Source: Vagococcus jeotgali (GTDB taxonomy: Bacteria; Bacillota; Bacilli; Lactobacillales; Vagococcaceae). Taken from it: DNA of 64,000 nucleotides. The translations under genes were made by a program, and so were the position numbers. Numbering within the stretch: the stretch's first letter is position 1; the number at the start of each line of letters is the position of its first letter. Below are positions 18,857 through 28,920 of this stretch, in pieces. Under the pieces are notes generated by a model that was given only the letters and a program-made list of their open reading frames with translations, did not search any database and was not told the DNA's origin. The stretch is from assembly GCF_035918315.1 (NCBI RefSeq), contig NZ_CP142146.1, forward strand, positions 1,054,001 to 1,118,000, given 5' to 3'.

Positions 18857-19767
18857 TCCTTCATAACAAAGTACTTGTCTAAAAATACTGAAATAGCTTT
18901 GTCATATTTTTTGGGAGCATCACTTAAAGACGTTGCATGGCGACTTCCTTCAAATACAACAAGTTCTTTGTCTCCTTGAGTAGCTTCATAAACATTATAA
19001 ACCATATCAAAAGGAACAAACCGATCCTTATCACCATGAATAAATAAAGTCGGTAATTGATTTTTTTTTAGTTGTCTCACGCAATCTGCTTCTGAAAATT
19101 TAAATCCTATTTTATGCTTAGTATACCAAGAGGCAACTGGTATTAATGGGTACTTTGGTAGCTTAAACATTCTTTTTAGTTGATAGGATAACTGATTTTC
19201 AACAGAATCATACCCACAATCTTCAATGATACATCGCACTTGTTTAGGTAAATCCTCTCCACTGAGCATCATCGCAGTCGCAGCTCCCATACTAACGCCA
19301 AAAAGAACAATATTAATATCTTCTCCGTATAACTCAATCATCAGTTCAACCCATAATAAATAATCAAGACGATCAGACCAACCAAAACTAATATAATCGC
19401 CCTCACTCTCACCATGTGCCCTATTATCTGGTAGAAGAACATCTAATCCTTTATCATAAAATAATTTAGCATAACGAGCCATATCAAAGGCCTCTCCCAT
19501 GTAACCGTGAATAACAATAGCCAGTTCTTTGTTTTCCTTTTTGTGTTTGATGAGCCTTCCTACTAGAGTTAACTGATCATGGCTTTTTATCTTTAGTTCT
19601 TCTTCTTTACCATAACTAAACTCCCAAGCCTTTTCTAACTCTTTTGAGTTATCTATATTATTTAAAAAAACTTTTTTCCCTGGTATAAAAGCTACTTTAA
19701 ATAATAATAATGTACTAATTATTATTAAGAATAAGAAAAAAATGATGATATATAATAAGATTGTCAA
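18853..19767 (-). CDS. Membrane-anchored alpha/beta hydrolase
   Basis: A 304-residue alpha/beta hydrolase with an N-terminal membrane helix (residues ~1-25), the nucleophile elbow GVSMG, an HGYMGEAFD oxyanion region and the closing histidine in GSRHATS. The active site should face outward or lie at the membrane surface. It starts at TTG 19765-19767 with AAAGGAGAGG upstream. Similar to the YqkD/YfhR-like hydrolases of Firmicutes; substrate unknown. Confidence 0.82.
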   Translation of the reverse strand: MTILLYIIIFFLFLIIISTLLLFKVAFIPGKKVFLNNIDNSKELEKAWEFSYGKEEELKIKSHDQLTLVGRLIKHKKENKELAIVIHGYMGEAFDMARYAKLFYDKGLDVLLPDNRAHGESEGDYISFGWSDRLDYLLWVELMIELYGEDINIVLFGVSMGAATAMMLSGEDLPKQVRCIIEDCGYDSVENQLSYQLKRMFKLPKYPLIPVASWYTKHKIGFKFSEADCVRQLKKNQLPTLFIHGDKDRFVPFDMVYNVYEATQGDKELVVFEGSRHATSLSDAPKKYDKAISVFLDKYFVMKD

Positions 19768-19837
19768 AAAACCTCTCCTTTTTACTTGTTAATTTGTGAT
19801 ACACTTTAATTAAATACAAAGGAAAGGATGATCTACC

Positions 19838-20308
19838 ATGATACAAAAAGAATACGGAAACACTCCTTGGATAAGAGCAGCATCATGTTATATGCGCACT
19901 TTAATCTTTGTTCAAGAGCAAAAAATCTCTCCAACAAAAGAATTTGATAGCTTCGATACAGATACTACCAATTATTTAGTTGCCTACTATAATCAAAATC
20001 CAATAGCGACTGCTCGTTTTTATCATAAAGACCATCTTCTTTTCCCAGGTTGCTTATGTGTTCATAAAAATTGGCGATATAAAGGACTTGGTTCCAAATT
20101 ATTAATGGAACTTGAGATACGAGGAAAGCTTGCTAATTGTCACACGTCGATCATTTCCTGTCAAAAACAAACCATTCCTTTTTTTGAAAAACTGGACTAT
20201 CAGGTATTTGGACATCCGTATATTGATAGTGGACATATTTGGTTTACGTTAAAAAAAGAACTTACCAACTACCAATTAGAAAAAATATACCAACTAGAAC
20301 ACATATGA
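19838..20308 (+). CDS. GNAT-family N-acetyltransferase
   Basis: A 156-residue acetyltransferase with the acetyl-CoA loop WRYKGLGSKLL (motif R/Q-x-x-G-x-G/A) around residues 80-90, and FFEKLDYQVFG as the C-terminal strand/helix. AAAGGATG precedes ATG. It resembles the small ElaA-like group. Its 3' end overlaps that of the convergent small membrane gene by 47 bp. Substrate unknown. Confidence 0.82.
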   Translation: MIQKEYGNTPWIRAASCYMRTLIFVQEQKISPTKEFDSFDTDTTNYLVAYYNQNPIATARFYHKDHLLFPGCLCVHKNWRYKGLGSKLLMELEIRGKLANCHTSIISCQKQTIPFFEKLDYQVFGHPYIDSGHIWFTLKKELTNYQLEKIYQLEHI

Positions 20309-20534
20309 CGGAAAAGCCCTGACTGAGACGATTTAACCATTTTGACCATCTCTTTTCTTTTTTTGTTAAACCATCAGATTTACTTCGTGTTTTATCATCA
20401 GATAAAGAGATTAAAAAATTAATAATACCAAAGAAAATAAAAGATAATCCGTATTGAAATTCATTATCAGAGACAATAAATCCAACTAGAGCTACTACTA
20501 GTAAAACATATAACCACATTATTTTTGTATTCAT
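20262..20534 (-). CDS. Small hypothetical membrane protein
   Basis: A 90-residue protein starting MNTKIMWLYVLLVVAL at ATG 20532-20534, with three hydrophobic segments (about 5-22, 28-45, 70-88) and a charged loop DDKTRSKSDGLTKKEKRW. An in-frame upstream extension has no ribosome site. I do not recognise a family. It overlaps the end of the convergent acetyltransferase gene. Confidence 0.6.
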   Translation of the reverse strand: MNTKIMWLYVLLVVALVGFIVSDNEFQYGLSFIFFGIINFLISLSDDKTRSKSDGLTKKEKRWSKWLNRLSQGFSVICVLVGIFFLIGSW

Positions 20535-20590
20535 AAAAACTCTCGTCCCCTCACTTTTAATTTTTATATAACCTAGAAAGGATAGTATAT

Positions 20591-20622
20591 AAAAATCGAG
20601 GTCGACTCCATTAGCCGACCTC
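20591..20622 (-). terminator. Terminator of the DEAD-box helicase gene
   Basis: The stem GAGGTCG / CGACCTC is followed on the minus strand by GATTTTT. Confidence 0.75.
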
Positions 20623-20659
20623 AAACTTATTATAATATTTTAGATTCAATCAAATCAGA

Positions 20660-22006
20660 CTAGAAATCTTGTTTTCTTGCTTTACGTTTTGTTCTATTAG
20701 ATTGTCTTTGCTCTAATTTACGTTTTTGTTTTTGATCATCAGCCAAGGCATATTGTATTTTTTTCTTATATCCAGGCTTAACTTTTTTCTTCTGTTTTTT
20801 GACCATACCAATCATGCTTGGATCTAATTTTTTCTGTGTACGTGTACGTTGTTCACGGCGTTTACGGTCATAATGATCAACAATTTCACCTTTACGAATG
20901 GCTTTTGATTCAAATTCAATGCCTAATTTTTCAAGCTCATTTATCAAAACCTCATCTTGAGGTTGATATAATGTAATGGCAATACCAGGTAATCCATTAC
21001 GTCCAGTTCTTCCCACTCGGTGAATAAAGAATTCTAAATCACTTGGAATCTCAGCATTAATGACATGTGAAACTCCTTCAATATCAATACCACGAGCAGC
21101 TAAATCTGTCGCGACAACAAATTGATAATCAAGATTTTGGATGTTTTTCATCACACGTTTACGTTCTCTAGGTGGAATGTCTCCGTGAATTTTAGCAACT
21201 TTTAATCCTTTAGATTTTAAGTAGTCAGTAATTTCATCAACACGTTGTTTTGTATTAGCAAACACCATGGCTAAAAAAGGATGCCCGATTGTCAGTAGTT
21301 CATAAACGACATTATCAACATCTTGACCTTTTGTTGAAATTAACCAGTTATCAATCGTATCAGAGATAATTGACTTTGGTTGAATGTGTTCCACAACAGG
21401 ATTTTCCATATATTTTTTCAAAAATGGTTTTAATTTTTCTGGAATGGTTGCACTAAAAACTAACATTTGTAGGTGACTTGGTAGTGTTGCTGCAATTTTA
21501 TCAACATCTTCTAAAAATCCCATATCAAGAGTCATATCTGCTTCATCAATAACAAAAGCAAATGCTGTATGTGTTTTTAATGAATGACTTTCAATCAAAT
21601 CAAGTATGCGACCAGGTGTCCCAATAACCATATGTGGTTGTTGGTTTTTTAATTTTTCCACTTGTCTTTTTTTGTCAGTCCCACCAACATAATTAGCAAC
21701 ACGTAATTCTACAGGAGACGCCTCAGCTAGTTCAGTTGCTGCTTTATAAATTTGTTCTGCCAATTCACGACTTGGTGCTGTAATAATGACTTGGACCTCA
21801 TCTTTACTTGCATCAATTTTATTCATCAATGGTAATAGGAATGTATGTGTTTTACCAGATCCTGTTTGAGATTGACCAACCACACTTTTCCCCTTCATAA
21901 TAACAGGAATTAATTTTTCTTGTACTTCAGTAGGTTGTACAAACCCTTTTTCATTTAGAGCTTCTAATAAAAAATCTTTTAAGCCAAATTGACTAAATTT
22001 TGTCAT
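20660..22006 (-). CDS. cshB: DEAD-box RNA helicase (CshB-like)
   Basis: A 448-residue RNA helicase with Walker A SQTGSGKT, DEAD (here FVIDEADMTL), SAT (VFSATIP), and motif VI HRVGRTGRNG, followed by a basic tail (QRTRTQKKLD...RQSNRTKRKARK). The start MTKFSQFGLKDF at 22004-22006 has GGAAGGTGAG. The position near zur/ppsR-type genes and the short basic tail fit CshB (YqfR) of B. subtilis, which acts in cold adaptation and mRNA turnover; the paralogue assignment is less sure than the family. Confidence 0.88.
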   Translation of the reverse strand: MTKFSQFGLKDFLLEALNEKGFVQPTEVQEKLIPVIMKGKSVVGQSQTGSGKTHTFLLPLMNKIDASKDEVQVIITAPSRELAEQIYKAATELAEASPVELRVANYVGGTDKKRQVEKLKNQQPHMVIGTPGRILDLIESHSLKTHTAFAFVIDEADMTLDMGFLEDVDKIAATLPSHLQMLVFSATIPEKLKPFLKKYMENPVVEHIQPKSIISDTIDNWLISTKGQDVDNVVYELLTIGHPFLAMVFANTKQRVDEITDYLKSKGLKVAKIHGDIPPRERKRVMKNIQNLDYQFVVATDLAARGIDIEGVSHVINAEIPSDLEFFIHRVGRTGRNGLPGIAITLYQPQDEVLINELEKLGIEFESKAIRKGEIVDHYDRKRREQRTRTQKKLDPSMIGMVKKQKKKVKPGYKKKIQYALADDQKQKRKLEQRQSNRTKRKARKQDF

Positions 22007-22063
22007 GTTACTCACCTTCCTTTGCAAACTTATGCATTCTCATGCATTATAGCATAGTTTTAT

Positions 22064-23005
22064 TTAAAAAAATATTGATAAAATAATGAAGATAAAGATA
22101 AAGTACCCTAAAATAGAGTATGTTAACGCTGACGTTGCAAATTTACTATCGGCTCCGTAACCTCTTGCTAAAATCGGCATCGCATTTTGTACTGGCATGG
22201 CTGACTGTAGGATAAATACTTTTAACATTAAACTTGGCACAGGTATAATAAATGATAAACCAAAAACAACAAGAGGTGAAATAATATAGCGACCAATTAA
22301 GACACCTGCGACATCTTTATCCATTTGTAGCTTTTTAAAACCTGTTTGATAAATAATAATCCCAATAACAAATAAAGACAGTGCTGTTGTCATACCACCT
22401 ATGTATGAAGCAAAATCATTTATTGGTTTTGGTACAGGTATATCTGTTAACATCCACATAATCCCTACAATAAACCCCATAATAGCTGGTGATAATAACT
22501 GTTTAGCTAATTTTTTAAAACTAAAAGAAGCTGGATTTAAATGATTTTCTGGGTTATCACTACTAATCATCATAATTCCTATCGTAAAGAAAAAAGTTGT
22601 GTTACAAATATAGTAAAGTAGGGCAAAAGGTATCGCTTTTTCTCCAAATATTGCCATATTAACAGGTAATCCCATAAAAATAGTATTGGCTGCTGTAAAC
22701 ATTGTTTGAAAAGAGCCTCGTCTTGTTCGCTCTACTTTAGTGATTCTTGAATAAGCTAAACTAATGAAAAACGTGACGATGATAGAGACAAAGGGTAGCA
22801 AAATACCTGAAAAAAGTTCTAAGAAGTCATGACGATTAAATTTTTCAGTCATATTTAAAAACATACTTAACGGCAACGTCACATTTAAAACGAGTTTAGA
22901 GAACAGATCTGCTGTTTTATTATCAAACCACTTTACTTGGGTCAGTACATAACCAACTAAAATAATAGCAAAAACAACTAAAATATTTAAATAAGCTGCA
23001 ATCAT
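22064..23005 (-). CDS. AEC-family transporter
   Basis: A 313-residue integral membrane protein with about ten helices, of the auxin-efflux-carrier family (opening AYLNILVVFAIILVGYVLTQ, conserved NVTLPLSMFLN). Bacterial members carry malate, other organic anions or amino-acid-like substrates; no specific call is possible. It lies 3 bp downstream of alr with its own GGAAGGA site, so it is probably co-transcribed. Confidence 0.85.
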   Translation of the reverse strand: MIAAYLNILVVFAIILVGYVLTQVKWFDNKTADLFSKLVLNVTLPLSMFLNMTEKFNRHDFLELFSGILLPFVSIIVTFFISLAYSRITKVERTRRGSFQTMFTAANTIFMGLPVNMAIFGEKAIPFALLYYICNTTFFFTIGIMMISSDNPENHLNPASFSFKKLAKQLLSPAIMGFIVGIMWMLTDIPVPKPINDFASYIGGMTTALSLFVIGIIIYQTGFKKLQMDKDVAGVLIGRYIISPLVVFGLSFIIPVPSLMLKVFILQSAMPVQNAMPILARGYGADSKFATSALTYSILGYFIFIFIILSIFF

Positions 23006-23008
23006 TTA

Positions 23009-24148
23009 TTAATTTCCTTCCACTTGTCTATAAATTCTTGGTAAACGATCAGACAACCCACAAATAATTTCATAATTAATCGTCCCAACGTATTCAGCAG
23101 CATCCTCGATGCTATTGTTTCGTTTTTGATTTTCCCCAAAAATGGTAACAGGTGTCCCTATCGGTAATTTATGTGGTAACCTAATCATACACTGATCCAT
23201 ACATACCCGGCCGACAATTTCAGCTAATTGCCCATCAACAATGACTTCATAACCTTGAAAACGACGCAAAAGACCATCTGCATACCCAATTGGTAGCGTT
23301 GCTATCCACTCATCACCTCTAGCTTCATAAGTTGCACCATAACCAATTTTTTCTCCTTTTTTAACCTTTTTCACATGAATAATTTTAGATTCGAGCGATA
23401 AGGCTGGTTTTAATTCATAAGGTAATTCCAATTCCTTACCTGATGGATTCAAACCATACATAGCATCACCAAAACGAATTAAATTACTCTTCCAAGCACC
23501 GTGCCATAAGGCTGTTGCCGAATTTGATGTATGAATGTATGGAATGTTCATATCAGAAAATACTTGCAGAGCTTTATCAAATCTAGATTGTTGTAACAAC
23601 ACATAAGACTCATCTTGACTATCTGCTGTAGCGAAGTGTGTAAATAAACCATTTAATTCAAAATAAGGTTGGGTTGTTAATAGTGACTTTGCTTTTAGCC
23701 ACTCTGTTTCTTCTCGTAATCCGATTCTTCCCATACCTGAATCAATTTTCAAATGAATCACACATGGCTTATTCGTTTTTGCTTTAGACAACACATCACT
23801 TGCTTCTTCTAACCAACTTAGAGAGGATGCTGTTAACATAATATTATATTCGTTAGCAAGTGGAATGAAATTTGGATTAACATAACTCAGTACTAAAATA
23901 GGCAAACAAATCCCTGCATCTCTCAACTCAATAGCTTCATCTAGATTAGACACACACAAGCCATCTACAATATTTGAAGACTCTGCTAATTTAGCTACTT
24001 CAATTGCTCCATGACCATATGCATTAGCTTTTACGACTGCAAATAAATGTTGATCCTTATCTAAACGAGCAACTTCTTGAGCTAAATTGTAACTTATAGC
24101 ATCTAAATCAACGATAATTCGACTCGGTCTATGAATACTCTCAATCAT
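23009..24148 (-). CDS. alr: Alanine racemase
   Basis: A PLP enzyme converting L- to D-alanine for peptidoglycan and teichoic acids. The 379-residue protein has the PLP lysine in AVVKANAYGHG (K40), the second catalytic base region YGATYEARG and substrate loop VGRVCMDQ. The acpS gene commonly found before alr is not present here; a TraX-like gene is upstream instead. Confidence 0.95.
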   Translation of the reverse strand: MIESIHRPSRIIVDLDAISYNLAQEVARLDKDQHLFAVVKANAYGHGAIEVAKLAESSNIVDGLCVSNLDEAIELRDAGICLPILVLSYVNPNFIPLANEYNIMLTASSLSWLEEASDVLSKAKTNKPCVIHLKIDSGMGRIGLREETEWLKAKSLLTTQPYFELNGLFTHFATADSQDESYVLLQQSRFDKALQVFSDMNIPYIHTSNSATALWHGAWKSNLIRFGDAMYGLNPSGKELELPYELKPALSLESKIIHVKKVKKGEKIGYGATYEARGDEWIATLPIGYADGLLRRFQGYEVIVDGQLAEIVGRVCMDQCMIRLPHKLPIGTPVTIFGENQKRNNSIEDAAEYVGTINYEIICGLSDRLPRIYRQVEGN

Positions 24149-24203
24149 TTTGACTCCTTCTTTCTTTAACTTAATACTAGCTCTAGAACTTGACTAAATT
24201 TAA

Positions 24204-24974
24204 TTAAAAAATGGTAGCTAAAATATAGAGAATAACAATATGGGCAGGATAAAAAATATAGAAGAATGACAGTAAGTTTTTCCCTGGTTCATCATTATAT
24301 AACCCAATTGGAATAATCGCCAAAAACATCATCCAACTTGTACTACCATTAATTAGTTGACTCAAATCAAACTGAATCGTGACTAAAGATATAACACCTA
24401 AGACAATAGCTATCATTGGCAGATTTTTTCTAAACACATAAAATAACACACCTAAAATAACAGCATATACGCCACCTTCAACAGTTTGAAAACTTGGAAA
24501 AGCATAATACAAGAATAAACCAAACTTTCTTGTAGACTCGCTCATAATAAGTAAATTCAAAACAAATGAATAAACAGTTAAACCAGCAAGAATAGTAAAA
24601 CCTTTCATAGGTGCTTTTTTATTTTCTGATTGAAAACTATCAAAGATTAACATCAATAAACCAGATAACAAAAATGTCCCAAATAGGTTATTAAACATTA
24701 AAACAGTGGGATTAATAAGTAACTTAGGCAAAGCATAATTAATGACTGACATCACCCAATAACTAATTATCACGCCTTTTAATAAACCTAAACGATTTTG
24801 ACTATGAAAGTACACTTCTGATCCTAAAAATAAAAAAATCGGTAAACTTAAATGGCCAACCATATTTAACCACTGCGGAGCACCTTGGAATAACCACATG
24901 GAATAAACATGCTGGAATATCATACATATCATCCCAATAATAGCTAATTGACCTCTATTTAAAACTTTTGGCAT
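24204..24974 (-). CDS. TraX-family membrane protein
   Basis: A 256-residue protein with about eight membrane helices in the TraX/YfbR-like pattern (opening LNRGQLAIIGMICMIFQH, LSLPIFLFLGSEVYFHS). TraX of F plasmid acetylates pilin; the chromosomal relatives are acyltransferase-like and of unknown role. It is the likely first gene before alr and the AEC transporter. Confidence 0.72.
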   Translation of the reverse strand: MPKVLNRGQLAIIGMICMIFQHVYSMWLFQGAPQWLNMVGHLSLPIFLFLGSEVYFHSQNRLGLLKGVIISYWVMSVINYALPKLLINPTVLMFNNLFGTFLLSGLLMLIFDSFQSENKKAPMKGFTILAGLTVYSFVLNLLIMSESTRKFGLFLYYAFPSFQTVEGGVYAVILGVLFYVFRKNLPMIAIVLGVISLVTIQFDLSQLINGSTSWMMFLAIIPIGLYNDEPGKNLLSFFYIFYPAHIVILYILATIF

Positions 24975-25002
24975 AACAACACATCCTTTTATTAGTTTAT
25001 AT

Positions 25003-25042
25003 ATAAAAAAATAAGGAGGGTGACTCTTTTATGTCACCCTCC
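25003..25042 (-). terminator. Terminator after degV
   Basis: A perfect 10-bp GC-rich stem (GGAGGGTGAC and complement) is followed by TTATTTTTTT on the minus strand, between degV and the TraX-like gene. Confidence 0.9.
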
Positions 25043-25074
25043 CACTTACTATCTAAACACACGATAATTGTCAT

Positions 25075-25932
25075 CTATAATCCTTTTGGGATAACTCCGA
25101 TACCTATCGATTTGTCTCCTAAATGCGTCCCTATAACTGGGCCAAACTCACAAAGGTGAACGTCAATAGTTGGATCTTTTTTTAATAAATCATCTCGTAC
25201 CTTTTTAGCCGTTTCTTCATTGTTACAGTGAATCACGTAAAACGTACTATCTTTAGGTTGACTAGGGATTTCTGTTAAGACAATATCTTCTAATCTAGAT
25301 AAAGCCTTTTTTTGTGAACGGATTTTTTCACTCAAAATAATATCACCATCTTGAAACTTAAGAATCGGTTTAATTTTTAATAAAGTACCAATAATTGCTT
25401 GCCCATTCCTTAAACGACCACCTCTAACAAGATGATTTAAATCATCTACAACAATGTAGCCTTCTACCTTTTCACGCATCACATCTAACCTAGCTAAAAT
25501 TTCTTCAGGAGTGACATCAGGATTTTGACTCATCTCCAAAGCAACTTCTACCATTTTCCCCATAGGTCCACTTGTAATAAGCGAGTCAAAGGGAAATATT
25601 TGGATGGTGTCTATTTGATTAGATAAAGAGTTTAGGTTAGTAACAAATCCTGATATACCAGAAGATAAATGAATACTTATAACAGCATCATATCCTTCTT
25701 CAGCAAGTTTATTATATAACTCAAGAACTTCTCCAATAACTGGTTGACTTGTTTTTGGAAATTCTTCAGCTTGTTTTAATGTGTCATAAAAACCATCTGT
25801 TGTAATATCAATTCCTTCTTGATAAACCTTATCATCAATAATCAAAGGAACAGGTATTATAAATAAGTTCTCATATTGTTTAAAATCGTCTCTTAAAAAA
25901 GCTGTACTATCTGTTACAATTGCAATCTTCAT
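25075..25932 (-). CDS. DegV-family fatty-acid-binding protein
   Basis: A 285-residue DegV (FakB-like) protein: MKIAIVTDSTA opening, TSQP motif, SSGISG loop and the RGGRLRNGQA motif. The family binds a single fatty acid and hands it to the FakA kinase for phosphorylation. It is monocistronic between two intergenic gaps. It may link with the fatty-acid cluster at 53-63 kb in lipid metabolism, but that is only functional inference. Confidence 0.9.
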   Translation of the reverse strand: MKIAIVTDSTAFLRDDFKQYENLFIIPVPLIIDDKVYQEGIDITTDGFYDTLKQAEEFPKTSQPVIGEVLELYNKLAEEGYDAVISIHLSSGISGFVTNLNSLSNQIDTIQIFPFDSLITSGPMGKMVEVALEMSQNPDVTPEEILARLDVMREKVEGYIVVDDLNHLVRGGRLRNGQAIIGTLLKIKPILKFQDGDIILSEKIRSQKKALSRLEDIVLTEIPSQPKDSTFYVIHCNNEETAKKVRDDLLKKDPTIDVHLCEFGPVIGTHLGDKSIGIGVIPKGL

Positions 25933-26025
25933 TTTTGTAAGTCCTCAATTCTGTTAACTTCCACTCAAACACCCTAGATAATATTATAAATATCTCATAG
26001 TATAAAGTAAAGAAAGATTAACACA

Positions 26026-27060
26026 TTATTTACTAAAAAACTGTTGAATCGCTTGTTTATTAGCGGCTTCATCAATCTCTAACACACTTCCTGCATGATC
26101 ATAATAAGCATCCTGCCATGATCCTTCAACTGGAATAGTTAAAATACTTAAAGGCTTATGGAAACTAAAAGTATAACTTAAACCTGTTTTTGTATAAAAG
26201 GAAAAAGGTACGTTTGATTCTATATAACCATCAATTGCGCCAAGAGTCTCAGGAATTCGCCACGAATTAAGTGGATTTAGAGCTTGTTTTGTTAAAGCTG
26301 TCATCACCTGTTGCTGGCGTCTAACTCTCCCAAAGTCCCCTTCTTCATCTTTTCTAAATCTGGCATATTGTAGTGTTTCTAATCCACTAAGTCGGTTAGG
26401 ACCTTTAGCTATGTTTAATCCTTCAACTTCTAAATCCTTTTCGGCATTAATTTTTAAACCTCTTGGTGATATCGTGTCAATTATTTTAGGAAAGGAATCA
26501 AAATTAACAATGGCATAATATTGAATAGGTATATCGAAATTTTGTTGAATGGTTTTTCTGACTAATTCTGGACCGCCATAAGAATAAGCTGCATTAATTT
26601 TATTATACTCCAAACCATCTTGAGTCGGAATACCAACAAAAGTATCACGCATAATAGAGACAATCTTTGGTTGCTTATCACGTTTAGAATAATGAGCAAT
26701 CATAATTGAGTCAGATCTACCCTGATCCTCACCTCTTGAATCACTTCCTAAGAGTAAAATATTAGTTGAACCATCATGTGCTTTTTGCCCATTGAACTCA
26801 TTGACCTCTATGGAAAAATTATTTTTATCTTGTTTAGCTTTAAAAAAACCAATTCCATACCCTACAGCGCTTAACAAAATAATAGCTAGAACAAATACCC
26901 CAACAATCTTTAAGCAACCACCTCTTCCTTGCTTTCTTTTTTTATCTCTTTTTTTAAAAAAAGAAGGTTGTTTTTTGGGTTTAGGTTGAGAGTTATTTTC
27001 TTGATTTACTTGTGGTTCTACCACTTGTTTATGCCGATCCATCCTTGACATTCTAGACAA
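26026..27060 (-). CDS. LytR-CpsA-Psr family wall polymer ligase
   Basis: A 344-residue LCP protein: a basic cytoplasmic head (~60 residues), one membrane helix (GVFVLAIILLSAVGYGIGFF), and the LCP catalytic domain with LLLGSDSR, DSIMIAHY and IMRDTFVGIP, whose arginines and aspartates bind polyprenyl-phosphate. LCP enzymes attach teichoic acids or polysaccharides to peptidoglycan. It starts at TTG 27058-27060 with AAAGGAAG upstream. It closes the aro operon 16 bp after aroK, an arrangement like psr beside aro genes in enterococci. Confidence 0.88.
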   Translation of the reverse strand: MSRMSRMDRHKQVVEPQVNQENNSQPKPKKQPSFFKKRDKKRKQGRGGCLKIVGVFVLAIILLSAVGYGIGFFKAKQDKNNFSIEVNEFNGQKAHDGSTNILLLGSDSRGEDQGRSDSIMIAHYSKRDKQPKIVSIMRDTFVGIPTQDGLEYNKINAAYSYGGPELVRKTIQQNFDIPIQYYAIVNFDSFPKIIDTISPRGLKINAEKDLEVEGLNIAKGPNRLSGLETLQYARFRKDEEGDFGRVRRQQQVMTALTKQALNPLNSWRIPETLGAIDGYIESNVPFSFYTKTGLSYTFSFHKPLSILTIPVEGSWQDAYYDHAGSVLEIDEAANKQAIQQFFSK

Positions 27061-27076
27061 ATTATCGCTTCCTTTT

Positions 27077-27619
27077 TTATCTTTTATGTTGCTGACGATT
27101 TTTCTTTTTATTAAATTTATTTAATTCTCTTATAATATCTTTTACAATAACAAACATCGGTTTATTATCAACAAAAATTGTAATATCAGCAACTTCTTTA
27201 TAAAGATGCTGACGACTCATATATAAATCATTTAATTCGTTAATTGTTTTCTTTTCTGCTAAAGGACGTTTTCTTCCTCTACTATTTTGAATACGGTGAT
27301 ATAACAAATCAATAGAACCTTTTAAATAAATCACAGTGTCGTGCTCTTTTAGCCAATGAAAGGAATCCTCATAAGTCACAATTCCACCTCCAGTTGACAT
27401 AATAATAGGATGTTTAGTTTGTGTTTGTAGTACTTCATACTCTTTTTTTCTAAAAAAATCTTCGCCATGTTCTTCAAATATATGAACTACACTATCATTG
27501 AGTACTTGTTCAATATATTTATCTGAATCAATAAAAGGAATTTTTAATTGTTTTGATAGTTTTTTTCCAATAGTCGTCTTACCAACACCCATAAACCCCA
27601 CTAAAATAATTCTCTCCAT
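27077..27619 (-). CDS. aroK: Shikimate kinase
   Basis: Phosphorylates shikimate at O3 with ATP, the fifth step to chorismate. The 180-residue protein has P-loop GFMGVGKTT (residues 8-16), DSDKYIE for shikimate and Mg binding, and the GGG loop STGGGIV. Its start directly abuts the aroA stop. A basic tail (KFNKKKNRQQHKR) is longer than usual. Confidence 0.93.
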   Translation of the reverse strand: MERIILVGFMGVGKTTIGKKLSKQLKIPFIDSDKYIEQVLNDSVVHIFEEHGEDFFRKKEYEVLQTQTKHPIIMSTGGGIVTYEDSFHWLKEHDTVIYLKGSIDLLYHRIQNSRGRKRPLAEKKTINELNDLYMSRQHLYKEVADITIFVDNKPMFVIVKDIIRELNKFNKKKNRQQHKR

Positions 27620-28906
27620 TTAACCCTCCATCAATTCTTTTAAATCTTTAAAAAAATTCGGAAAAGACACAGAAACAGCTTGACTTTCTTTTAATATCAC
27701 TGTTTCACTGATTGGCATAGTCAACGCTGTTATTTGTAGCATCATGCCTATACGATGATCACCATGACTAGTTACATTCCCGCCATGCAAAGATTCAACA
27801 CCTTGAATCACCATACCATCTTCTCTTGTTTTTATATTTGCTCCAAGTAAATTTAATTCTCTAGCTACACAATCTATTCTATCTGTTTCTTTTACACGTA
27901 ATTCTTTAGCATCTTTAATCACCGTTTCACCAGTAGCTAAACTTCCTAGTAAAGCAACTAAAGGTAGCTCATCAATAAGACTTGGAATAATATCCCCTGA
28001 AACCTCGATACCTTTTAAAGTACTAGATTTGACTCTTATAGTAGCTGACTCATCCTCAGCTTGATAATCTAATACTTCAATATTGCCACCCATTTTTTTT
28101 ATAACATCAATCAAACCTGTTCTTGTCTTATTCACTCCTACATGTTTGATAATTAAATCACTATCAGGAACTAAAAGTGCTGCTGTGATGAAAAATGCTG
28201 CTGATGAAAAATCCCCTGGCACATGGATTGTTGTACCTTTTAACGCCTGATTACCTGGTATTAAAATTTGGTGGTTTAAATAAGAAATTTTACCACCAAA
28301 TTGTGTTAGCATCACTTCAGTATGATTTCTTGTTGGTTTTTTTTCACTAATGGTAGTAACACCATTAGTGAAAAGGGCAGCAAAAATTATAGCAGACTTT
28401 ACTTGAGCACTAGCTACTGGCATATGGTAGTCTATTGGAGTTAAATTATTTACACCTTTTATTATAATAGGGGCAAATTCAGAATTATCATACCCAAAAA
28501 GAGTTGCACCCATTTCTTCAAGCGGAGTCATGACTCTTTGCATTGGTCTTTTTTGAATCGAGTTATCACCAGTTAAGATATAATTGTAGCCTTGTCCAAC
28601 AAGAATCCCCATAATTAGACGAATTGTCGTTCCTGAATTTCCAACATCAAGAGGTAGCTCTGAAGAAACTAACCCCCTTAACCCAACACCTTCAACTACA
28701 ACCACATCACCATCATCATAGATGTTGACGCCTAGTTGTTTGAAGATAGACAGAGTACTTAGACAATCATCAGCCCTTAGAAAGTTATGTATCCTAGTTT
28801 CACCTTGAGCCAGGCTACCCAACATAATACTTCTATGAGAAATTGATTTATCCCCAGGTACCTCAATAACTCCTACTAGCGGATTTGTTGCTTTTAATAA
28901 TTCCAT
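27620..28906 (-). CDS. aroA: 3-phosphoshikimate 1-carboxyvinyltransferase (EPSP synthase)
   Basis: Condenses shikimate-3-phosphate with PEP. The 428-residue protein has PGDKSISHRSIML near the N-terminus, GNSGTTIRLIMG, and the C-terminal KESQAVSVSFPNFF. The sequence around position 95 (LDVGNSGTT) and the overall pattern fit the class II enzymes common in Gram-positive bacteria. It lies between aroC and aroK. Confidence 0.95.
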   Translation of the reverse strand: MELLKATNPLVGVIEVPGDKSISHRSIMLGSLAQGETRIHNFLRADDCLSTLSIFKQLGVNIYDDGDVVVVEGVGLRGLVSSELPLDVGNSGTTIRLIMGILVGQGYNYILTGDNSIQKRPMQRVMTPLEEMGATLFGYDNSEFAPIIIKGVNNLTPIDYHMPVASAQVKSAIIFAALFTNGVTTISEKKPTRNHTEVMLTQFGGKISYLNHQILIPGNQALKGTTIHVPGDFSSAAFFITAALLVPDSDLIIKHVGVNKTRTGLIDVIKKMGGNIEVLDYQAEDESATIRVKSSTLKGIEVSGDIIPSLIDELPLVALLGSLATGETVIKDAKELRVKETDRIDCVARELNLLGANIKTREDGMVIQGVESLHGGNVTSHGDHRIGMMLQITALTMPISETVILKESQAVSVSFPNFFKDLKELMEG

Positions 28907-28920
28907 GCTTACCTCCTTCT